Of a DNA stretch of 22,053 nucleotides, positions 1 to 5,559 are shown piece by piece (position 1 is the first letter of the stretch; each line of letters begins with the position of its first letter). The notes below the pieces were generated by a model. It was not told where the DNA came from. It saw only the letters and a list, made by a program, of their open reading frames with translations, and made no database searches. The stretch is taken from positions 1-22,053 of IMG/VR virus record IMGVR_UViG_3300010354_000766; one strand, 5' to 3'. Source of the DNA: a virus. The position numbers were made by a program, and so were the translations under genes.

Positions 1-65
1 ATGGCTTTGTTTCCGGCGCTGGCGGCAATGGCGCGGCTGGTGTTGTGAGGGTCTGGACATGGTGA
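1..65 (+). CDS. C-terminal end of a probable phage tail-fibre protein (partial)
   Basis: Reading frame 3 is open from the window edge to a TGA at 63-65 and ends in GAGGNGAAGVVRVWTW. A Gly/Ala-rich run followed by a short beta-strand-like hydrophobic end is typical of the C-termini of phage tail fibres and adhesins, and the small proteins that follow also fit the end of a tail module. Only 20 residues are visible, so identity rests on this ending and on position. The stop overlaps the start of the next gene by 7 nt. Confidence 0.5.
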   Translation, partial: GFVSGAGGNGAAGVVRVWTW

Positions 66-289
66 TGCAGTACGCAATTCTTGATAGCACTGGCCGATGC
101 GTCAATCGCGTTCTTTGGGACGGTGAATCTGACTGGCAACCACCTAAGGGCTGCACAGTCATTGCAGATCCTGACAATCTGCATCCGATCTATGTAGAAC
201 CTCAACCTGAAGCGCCAGAAGATCCACTGGCTAGTCTTACGCCAGAGCAAAAGGCAGCATTAGTTGCCCTACTCCAGCAGCAAAACTGA
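59..289 (+). CDS. Small phage protein following the tail fibre gene
   Basis: This 76-aa protein has an N-terminal part (MQYAILDSTGRCVNRVLWDG, then a WQPPKGC stretch) of a kind common in small proteins encoded just after phage tail fibres. The C-terminus (LTPEQKAALVALLQQQ) is probably one helix. I chose the ATG at 59 because GAGGG at 47-51 sits 7 nt upstream; the ATG at 65 is an alternative that would overlap the preceding stop as TGATG. Its stop overlaps the next ATG by one base. The exact role is unknown; a structural or tail-associated part is an inference from position. No membrane segment or signal peptide is seen. Confidence 0.75.
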   Translation: MVMQYAILDSTGRCVNRVLWDGESDWQPPKGCTVIADPDNLHPIYVEPQPEAPEDPLASLTPEQKAALVALLQQQN

Positions 290-564
290 TGGCACTAACA
301 ACCTCGCTAGCTCAAACCAACATCGGCATCCCCATGGCCGACACCTACGCCCGTATCACGCTGATGCGTTGCGATAAGGAGCAGACGCTGATTCAGGTGT
401 CGCATTACGCGAACGCTGATGCCCGCAACGCCGACGCGCAGCCCGTATTTGATCACACAATGTTTGCACCCACCAGCGAGCTGCAGCCTGGCGACAATCC
501 GCTGGCGATTGGCTACGCCTGGCTAAAGACACAGCCCGAATATGCTGACGCTGCCGATTGCTAA
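289..564 (+). CDS. Small phage protein, probably virion or tail associated
   Basis: A 91-aa protein containing IGIPMADTYARITLMRCDKE, a pattern seen in small phage proteins found near tail genes (IGIP..DAYARI). The ATG at 289 overlaps the previous stop as TGATG, which suggests translational coupling. An internal ATG at 334 (MADTYARI) is the alternative start; I prefer 289 because the residues before it look like part of the conserved beginning. No catalytic motif, membrane segment or signal peptide is visible. It lies between the tail-fibre end and the holin-like gene, so a structural role is likely but not shown. Confidence 0.75.
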   Translation: MALTTSLAQTNIGIPMADTYARITLMRCDKEQTLIQVSHYANADARNADAQPVFDHTMFAPTSELQPGDNPLAIGYAWLKTQPEYADAADC

Positions 565-595
565 CCTATAGAAAAGGTCGGCCGTATGCCTTGCA

Positions 596-847
596 ATGGA
601 GCACCACGAAGAGGCGCTGATCACCGCCAAACGCCCTGAAAGCCCATTTACGCAGATGGTGCCAGCCTTGTTGACCGCTGCGGTGGTCGGCTTGGCTGGT
701 CTTTTTATGCAAGTCGCCAAGCTAGATCAGTCAGTCAATACGGTGGCGGTGGATATTCAGGAGCTGAAAAACGACAGCAAAGAGCGGTTATCAGATCTTG
801 AAGGTCGCGTGCGACACATAGAGATGACGCTCGGCAATAGCAAGTAG
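596..847 (+). CDS. Holin-like or membrane-anchored coiled-coil protein
   Basis: An 83-aa protein with one hydrophobic segment at about residues 24-41 (VPALLTAAVVGLAGLFMQVA) followed by a charged heptad-like helix (residues 42-80, ELKNDSKERLSDLEGRVRHI) and a charged N-terminus. This layout resembles small phage holin or holin-associated proteins, although XhlA-type proteins have the coiled coil before the membrane helix. It lies 31 nt after the preceding gene with no clear ribosome binding site. The endolysin is encoded nearby on the opposite strand, which supports a lysis role by context. A virion or spanin-like role remains possible. Confidence 0.65.
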   Translation: MEHHEEALITAKRPESPFTQMVPALLTAAVVGLAGLFMQVAKLDQSVNTVAVDIQELKNDSKERLSDLEGRVRHIEMTLGNSK

Positions 848-880
848 CACAACTACACTGAAGCCACACGCCATCTAACA

Positions 881-1018
881 ATGGACCCAACCACCGCCGC
901 AGCTATCGCCATCCTGGTTGCCGCAGGATCTGAAATTATCACCCTGCTGCCAATTAAAGAGAACTCTTGGGTGCAACTCATCCTTAAAGCCCTGAAAGTT
1001 GTCTTCCCAAAGCGCTGA
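881..1018 (+). CDS. Small hydrophobic phage protein (45 aa)
   Basis: ATG at 881 opens a 45-aa frame beginning MDPTTAAAIAILVAAGSEII and ending LKALKVVFPKR. The first half is strongly hydrophobic and the C-terminus is basic, as in small membrane-active proteins. I recall similar short proteins (MDPTTA.AI..IAAGSEII) next to lysis genes in picocyanobacterial phages. It lies between the holin-like gene and a gene of unknown function, and its TGA overlaps the proposed CTG start of the next gene. A second holin or antiholin is a reasonable but unproven guess. Confidence 0.7.
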   Translation: MDPTTAAAIAILVAAGSEIITLLPIKENSWVQLILKALKVVFPKR

Positions 1019-1275
1019 AAGCTGACACCGTATGGCTAGCGCGATTTGGTGACAAAACTTGGCGTGATCACCTGCGTAAAGCAGCTCAAGATTACAAGTT
1101 TGAGAAAACGCTAGGTCCAAGGCTAGATCGTGCAGAAGCTGACTGGTTAGCGGATCAGCCAGTAACACCAAAACCTGTTGTGGTGCATGAAGTGCCAAAT
1201 GATGAGCTGCAAACTGGCGAAAGCCGAAAGTTAGGCGGTGCCATGCAAATCAAAGCACCTTGGTCTGAGCAATGA
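1015..1275 (+). CDS. Unknown phage protein with non-standard start
   Basis: A frame open from 988 to the TGA at 1273-1275 encodes a protein-like sequence (ADTVWLARFGDKTWRDHLRK, then PRLDRAEADWLAD, ending KAPWSEQ). No ATG, GTG or TTG is available near its beginning. The best candidate is the CTG at 1015, which overlaps the previous TGA as CTGA, copying the ATGA overlaps used throughout this genome. From there it is 86 aa. A programmed frameshift from the upstream gene is the other option. Gene 1272 follows with an ATGA overlap, which supports that the frame is translated. Mixed charged composition with no recognised domain; a role is not assigned. Confidence 0.55.
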   Translation: MKADTVWLARFGDKTWRDHLRKAAQDYKFEKTLGPRLDRAEADWLADQPVTPKPVVVHEVPNDELQTGESRKLGGAMQIKAPWSEQ

Positions 1276-1457
1276 GCATAATCAGCACCACTGACTACGG
1301 CAACGGCTACACGCTCGACCAGCTCGAGAACCACAAAGGAGAGCTCTACTACCGAGCCTGTAAAAACAGCATCTGCCGCTACGCCGAAGACCACTACGTA
1401 GCCGTCATGTATCTTGAAAACATGGGCTGGGACCCTAAGCAAGAGCCGCTGGCTTAG
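1272..1457 (+). CDS. Hypothetical small phage protein
   Basis: A 61-aa acidic, Tyr-rich protein (MSIISTTDYGNGYTLDQLEN start, DPKQEPLA end) with two cysteines at ACKNSICRYAED. It starts by ATGA overlap with the preceding frame. Its last 23 nt overlap the end of the convergent minus-strand gene 1435-1593. I do not recognise the family; no membrane segment or catalytic motif is visible. It is the last gene of the plus-strand block that starts with the tail-fibre end. Confidence 0.7.
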   Translation: MSIISTTDYGNGYTLDQLENHKGELYYRACKNSICRYAEDHYVAVMYLENMGWDPKQEPLA

Positions 1458-1593
1458 CACCGAAGTCTGGCCCCGGATCTCTCCCCGTCGTGAGCACCGC
1501 CACCGCCCTCGTGTAAAACGGGCTACTTGTCTTACCCGCCCGCTCCAACGCCTCCTTCACCTTCGCCCAATTCTCCCGAGTACGGTCGTCCAT
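1435..1593 (-). CDS. Small conserved phage protein (NWAKVKEALERAGKT type)
   Basis: Reading the minus strand from 1593 gives a 52-aa protein: MDDRTRENWAKVKEALERAG, then KTSSPFYTRAVAVLTTGRDP, ending AKPAALA. The NW.KVK.ALE.AGKT...FY.RA.A pattern matches short proteins I recall from cyanophages and picocyanobacteria, so I regard it as real although very short. Its ATG overlaps the endolysin TGA as TGATG (1591-1595), which fits translational coupling at the end of the minus operon. It runs 23 nt into the convergent gene 1272-1457. The function is unknown; co-expression with the endolysin suggests a late role. Confidence 0.75.
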   Translation of the reverse strand: MDDRTRENWAKVKEALERAGKTSSPFYTRAVAVLTTGRDPGPDFGAKPAALA

Positions 1594-2741
1594 CAATAGC
1601 TCCATTCGGCGGCTGGCCTCGCACCCGCTCCCGGGACGAATCCCCCGCCGTTGCGCGTGTCCAGATGCACAAAGCCGCGCGGCCGCCCATCACCCAATCC
1701 CCCGGTCCACCGAGTGCGAATCCACTGGTAGAAGCTATCCAGGCTCCGATCCACCGGATACACATCGAATGCCTCCCCGGTTACGTGCCTCGAGCCCGGC
1801 ACTCCGCCCACGGATGCATTGATAGGTTCCGGCCTGTAGAAGCTCGTCACTCCTAGCGGCCTACCCCACGCTTCCCGCATCCGCTGAAACTCCGCCGCAG
1901 TCCGCAGCAAACGAGTCCGCACTGACGCATTCGGCCCCGGGATCCGGCGCTTGTCCCATTGCACAATCTCCCCAACCGTCAAATTTGGCGTCACCTTGCA
2001 GTCAAAATCCCCCCAATCAACCTCCGGCCGCATGAACTCCCCCGAGCCGATCACCTTCCTCCAGTGCGGCTCAAAGACAAACCACGTCCCAGCACCCGCG
2101 GCCAACTCCACCCGCGCATGCGCATCCGCCGGCCGCTCCGTGTATGCAACCACTGCATAGTCCTTCCCAACCGGCACCAGCACCTTCTCCTTCTCCCCGA
2201 GCTCGGCAGCCTGCACCGGCTCCTTCTTCAGCCAAGTCACATGCACCGCTTCAATCCGGTACAAGATCGGCTTCGGCGCCGCTTTGACCACAGGCTTGCT
2301 CACCCCCGAGGACGGTATCTGCTCATCCATTAGCTTGATCAGCTTCTCTGCGTAAGTCGGATCTGTCGCGTATCCCTGATCCACCAACGCCTTCGCCGCA
2401 TCCTCCCGCGTCGCCGCCCGATTCACCCCCTCATATTTATCCCAGTCTTTGTACCATCGTGTAACCAAGTACCTAACACAGGCCCCAAGGTCAGCAAAGT
2501 CAATAAAGTCGGCCTTTATCGTTATCCACTTTCCATCGACAAATTCTTTAGTTTCTTTACCTGTTCCAGCACCCTTCAACCCAAAGTAATTATTTTTACC
2601 ACTCGTGTGCTTCCCATAGCCACTCTCGAGTGCCCACTGCGCTGCTACAAGCTCGGGGTATTTAGCCCCTGCGTCCTTCCCTGCCTGTTGCACACTTTCC
2701 CAGGTGTTCGAGTACGTCTTGCGAGTAGCCACAGATTCCAC
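1593..2741 (-). CDS. Two-domain endolysin: glucosaminidase plus M15 peptidase
   Basis: This 382-aa enzyme probably cuts host peptidoglycan at two bond types. Residues about 10-140 form a glucosaminidase (FlgJ/endo-beta-N-acetylglucosaminidase type) with PELVAAQWALESGYGKH, candidate catalytic Glu39, and NNYFGLKG. Residues about 160-230 look like a beta-rich linker or wall-binding part. Residues about 238-366 match zinc peptidase M15 (D-Ala-D-Ala or L-Ala-D-Glu type): SRHVTGEAFDV gives His318 and Asp325, and GFVHLD gives His358. The start is GTG at 2741 (a second in-frame GTG is at 2732), since an in-frame stop lies just upstream. No signal peptide is seen, so it would need a holin. The first ~95 codons are more AT-rich than the rest, suggesting a domain swap. 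Confidence 0.88.
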   Translation of the reverse strand: MESVATRKTYSNTWESVQQAGKDAGAKYPELVAAQWALESGYGKHTSGKNNYFGLKGAGTGKETKEFVDGKWITIKADFIDFADLGACVRYLVTRWYKDWDKYEGVNRAATREDAAKALVDQGYATDPTYAEKLIKLMDEQIPSSGVSKPVVKAAPKPILYRIEAVHVTWLKKEPVQAAELGEKEKVLVPVGKDYAVVAYTERPADAHARVELAAGAGTWFVFEPHWRKVIGSGEFMRPEVDWGDFDCKVTPNLTVGEIVQWDKRRIPGPNASVRTRLLRTAAEFQRMREAWGRPLGVTSFYRPEPINASVGGVPGSRHVTGEAFDVYPVDRSLDSFYQWIRTRWTGGLGDGRPRGFVHLDTRNGGGFVPGAGARPAAEWSY

Positions 2742-2755
2742 GCAGATACTTCACG

Positions 2756-2980
2756 CTACCGGCGCCGCTGCACTTCACGCCAATAGCGGTCCTCTGCTTT
2801 GCCTTGCCACGCTTGGTACTGCGACATCCGTGCCGAAGCCCGAGCTCGTTTCTTCCGCAGATTCCAGTCATAAAAAAATTGGGCATCCTCCACCAAGCGA
2901 TGGAGTAGCCCATTGGGTAAGCGCTCTGCGATCTGAGCCAGGCGAGCCAACAACCGAGATCGCAGCTCGCTCTCGGTCAT
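2756..2980 (-). CDS. Hypothetical small basic helical protein
   Basis: A 74-aa protein that begins MTESELRSRLLARLAQIAER and ends RYWREVQRRR. It is Arg-rich, predicted mostly helical, and has an aromatic cluster (EDAQFFYDWNLRKKRARASA). Its ATG at 2980 overlaps the TGA of the AbrB-like gene as TGATG, so it is probably co-translated; a TTG three bases upstream is an alternative start. The endolysin begins 14 nt downstream. The basic character would fit nucleic-acid or membrane contact, but I do not recognise the family. Confidence 0.7.
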   Translation of the reverse strand: MTESELRSRLLARLAQIAERLPNGLLHRLVEDAQFFYDWNLRKKRARASARMSQYQAWQGKAEDRYWREVQRRR

Positions 2981-3348
2981 CAAGCCGCTGCGGACTGAGG
3001 CACCAACCGGATCGAGTCCTGCTCAATCACGATCTGCAGCTCATCTCCGGGCTCCACACCGAACTTCTCCGAGTACGTCTTACCCACGAGAATGACACCA
3101 TTACGGTGAACAGTCGTCGTAAACTTAGCAGTTTTACCTGGTTTTTTGCCAGTTTTTAGCTTCACACCTTTAGCATCTAACAGCGCTGCATGAAATTGCG
3201 TGATAAGCAGACGCTCATTACCTTTGTCACTAACCTTCACATAGCCAGCTTCACGGGCTAGCTCTGTCTGATCCATATCGCCGTTTGCTTTTACAAGCGA
3301 AAGCAACTCTTGTCCAGTAAGCATTGGTAGGGAAAACGCTTCAGCCAT
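2980..3348 (-). CDS. Cyanobacterial AbrB-like (cyAbrB) transcriptional regulator
   Basis: A 122-aa protein with the layout of cyanobacterial AbrB proteins: an N-terminal helical part (LTGQELLSLVKANGDMDQTE, LAREAGYVKVSDKGNERLLI, QFHAALLDAKGVKL) and a C-terminal swapped-hairpin domain (TTVHRNGVILVGKTYSEKFG, VEPGDELQIVIEQDSIRLV). In cyanobacteria this family controls nitrogen and carbon metabolism genes; a phage copy could interfere with or copy that control. That last point is inference. It lies 18 nt downstream of the polymerase and overlaps the next gene by TGATG, so it is in the minus-strand operon. AbrB-type proteins commonly bind AT-rich, weakly specific sites. Confidence 0.88.
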   Translation of the reverse strand: MAEAFSLPMLTGQELLSLVKANGDMDQTELAREAGYVKVSDKGNERLLITQFHAALLDAKGVKLKTGKKPGKTAKFTTTVHRNGVILVGKTYSEKFGVEPGDELQIVIEQDSIRLVPQSAAA

Positions 3349-3366
3349 ACCCTACCACGCAAATCA

Positions 3367-5322
3367 CTACTTGGCATCCGCCCAGGTGTCACCAAAAGAC
3401 GCCTCAGCGACAATAGGCACTTCCTTGCAGACAATCGCACCAGCCTTCTCCATCGCTACTGCAAGCGCTTTTGCCCACTTATCCACAGCACCTTCCTCGA
3501 CCTCGAGCACGATTTCGTCGTGCACCATCGCGATAAGCAGAGCCTCGCCCTTCTTAGCTGCTGTGATCTGGTCCCAAATCATCGCAATAGCAATCTTAGC
3601 AATATCCCCTGCCGTGCCCTGCACTTGTGTATTGATCCGAGTTGTGTACTTATCGTTGAATCCAGTTAGTATTCTACGTCTCCCATACCTAGTAAATACA
3701 GCTCTAGTGGTTTTATTACCTTCAACCGTTTGCCACTCATACAACTGCGGATAAGCCTCACGAAACCCTGTAACAAGCTCCTGCGCTTCTTCTAGCATCA
3801 TGTCTACGCCATACTGTGCAACTGCTTGTTTTCTCAACGTAGCAGCACCAGCCCCATACAAAAGCCCGAAATTACAAAGTTTGGCCGATGTACGTTCTTT
3901 CTTCGTAATCATATCTGCACTTTTACCCGTCAACAATGATGCAGTCTCCGTATGCAGATCGCGCCCCGCGCGGTACGCAGCCCGCATCTGCTCTTCTCCC
4001 GACAGCTCCGCTGCCACCCTCAGCTCCACCTGGCTGAAATCCGCCACCACCAGCTTGTACCCACCCCGAGCTCGGAACAAGCGCCGAAACTCCGCTTCTC
4101 GCGGTACTTGCTGCAGATTCGGACCTGAGCAGCTCATGCGCCCTGTCTCTGTCCCCATTTGCCTGTATCCGGCATGGATGCGCCCATCGGGGCCAATCGA
4201 CTCCAGCAGCTTCTCAATGTGAGACACACGCGTCACAGCCGCCTTCCACTCCATGTACATCGCCACGAGCTCGTACTCCCCCTTCAGGAACGCCAGCAGG
4301 TTCTGATCCAAGCTCGGGGCGCCCTTCTCATCCGGCGGTAACAGGATCCCGGCTTGCTCGAATCGCTCCGCCATCTGCTTCGGCGAGCGCGGATTGAAGC
4401 CCTTGTACCGCTTCGTGCCCGCGCGAATCGACCCCGAGTCCTTCTCGCGCGTGTTGAAGCACGTCTCATCGTCCGGCTCCCGCGGCAGCCACACGCCCGG
4501 ATCATCCGGATGCTCCGCCTTAATCGCTGCATCCAGCGCCTCAAGGAATTGTGTCTTAAGCGTCTCAGCCTGATCCTGAAGTGAGACCTGCAGCGCCGCG
4601 GCAGACACAGCGTCAAACCCAAACCCATTCCACTGCATCCGCGCTATAGGCCGCAACGCCTGCATCTCCAGCTTGAAGATGTCCCACAGCGTCACCGAGG
4701 GCGACACCTCTGCATCTTTCAGCGCAGCTACCAACGCCGGCACCATCCGCGGTAGACACACCGCGTCCCGCGCCGCGTAGCGCACCATCTCATCCGAGAT
4801 CTCGCCGCCCCAGTCCGCTTTCTGCAGTTCCTTCGGCAGCGGCACCTTCAGCACCCGATTCACCAAACTCCCGAGATCGTTCTTGGCCCCCGTGCCGTTG
4901 TTCACCACCTTGGCGGCAATCATCGTGTCGAAGATCGATCCTCCGAGCCCGAGCCCCTCACCCTCGAGGAAGTTCAGGTCAAATGCAGCGTTCTGCAGCA
5001 CCTTTTTCCGCGGCCCCTCGAGCAACGCCTTGAGCTCACGCAGCCCGGGAGCAGCCCAAGGCAACTGCCGCGCGCCTTCTGTGCGCCACCCCTCCACGTC
5101 AACCACCAATGCATAGTCGCAAGTTGCGACTTGGATGAGACGCACGCGATTCGTCAGCGGATCCAGGCCGGTGGTTTCCGTATCGATGCCCAGCGGACCC
5201 GCGTCTTCACCGAGCTCGATAACGCGACGCTTCAACAGTTCTGCTGCCTGTGGCCCGCGTATGAAGTCGAAATCAACATTTTCTAAAGCTTGCTTGTGCT
5301 CAAGAGTCTCAGTAGACGGCAT
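3367..5322 (-). CDS. polA: Family A DNA polymerase with 3'-5' exonuclease
   Basis: A 651-aa replicative polymerase of the viral PolA type. The DEDDy exonuclease domain shows GIDTETTGLDP (Asp47, Glu49), NAAFDLNF (Asp115) and RYAARD (Tyr182, Asp186). The polymerase domain has motif A VVADFSQVELR (Asp428), motif B RTSAKLCNFGLLYG (Lys481, Phe485, Tyr489) and motif C MVHDEIVLE (His601-Glu603). The residue matching E. coli Phe762 is Phe485. There is no N-terminal 5'-3' exonuclease domain, as usual in phages. The ATG at 5322 is divergent from a plus-strand gene 23 nt away. Part of the gene (about 3600-3960, covering motif B) is more AT-rich than the rest, a possible recombination patch. It presumably works with the Prim-Pol/helicase encoded upstream on the same strand. 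Confidence 0.95.
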   Translation of the reverse strand: MPSTETLEHKQALENVDFDFIRGPQAAELLKRRVIELGEDAGPLGIDTETTGLDPLTNRVRLIQVATCDYALVVDVEGWRTEGARQLPWAAPGLRELKALLEGPRKKVLQNAAFDLNFLEGEGLGLGGSIFDTMIAAKVVNNGTGAKNDLGSLVNRVLKVPLPKELQKADWGGEISDEMVRYAARDAVCLPRMVPALVAALKDAEVSPSVTLWDIFKLEMQALRPIARMQWNGFGFDAVSAAALQVSLQDQAETLKTQFLEALDAAIKAEHPDDPGVWLPREPDDETCFNTREKDSGSIRAGTKRYKGFNPRSPKQMAERFEQAGILLPPDEKGAPSLDQNLLAFLKGEYELVAMYMEWKAAVTRVSHIEKLLESIGPDGRIHAGYRQMGTETGRMSCSGPNLQQVPREAEFRRLFRARGGYKLVVADFSQVELRVAAELSGEEQMRAAYRAGRDLHTETASLLTGKSADMITKKERTSAKLCNFGLLYGAGAATLRKQAVAQYGVDMMLEEAQELVTGFREAYPQLYEWQTVEGNKTTRAVFTRYGRRRILTGFNDKYTTRINTQVQGTAGDIAKIAIAMIWDQITAAKKGEALLIAMVHDEIVLEVEEGAVDKWAKALAVAMEKAGAIVCKEVPIVAEASFGDTWADAK

Positions 5323-5345
5323 ACTCAGTTAAATGCAGGGTTTGT

Positions 5346-5555
5346 GTGGACGACCTTACTCGTAGCTTTGCCGTAGAAGCAGCGCTAAGGCAGATCGATA
5401 ATTGCAGCAGCATAACAGAGCTAAAAGCTTTAGCAAAGACTCTCATCAAGTCTCACTTTGAGGCTCGCAGCTTCATCGCAACGCTGCTGCTGCAGGCTCC
5501 GCTACCCGGCTACCAGGCCGAGCTCGATGACGAGCTCCCCTGGCGCCGAGGCTGA
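5346..5555 (+). CDS. Small two-helix protein of unknown function
   Basis: A 69-aa protein read from GTG at 5346: MDDLTRSFAVEAALRQIDNC, then ITELKALAKTLIKSHFEARS, ending DELPWRRG. It appears to form two amphipathic helices (residues 5-20 and 24-50). It is the only plus-strand gene between two minus-strand replication genes; its stop is 4 nt before the stop of the helicase. I recall similar short helical proteins in picocyanobacteria but cannot name a function. Size and two-helix layout recall the phycobilisome-degradation protein NblA, but the sequence match is too weak to claim it. Confidence 0.6.
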   Translation: MDDLTRSFAVEAALRQIDNCSSITELKALAKTLIKSHFEARSFIATLLLQAPLPGYQAELDDELPWRRG

Positions 5556-5559
5556 AGCC

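Noticed and set aside
2704-3159. Plus-strand frame of 151 codons opposite the AbrB-like and small genes
   Set aside because: Overlaps three well-supported minus-strand genes and shows no domain or start context.
5346-5555. NblA identity for the 69-aa gene
   Set aside because: Only length and two-helix layout agree; the conserved NblA residues could not be aligned with confidence.
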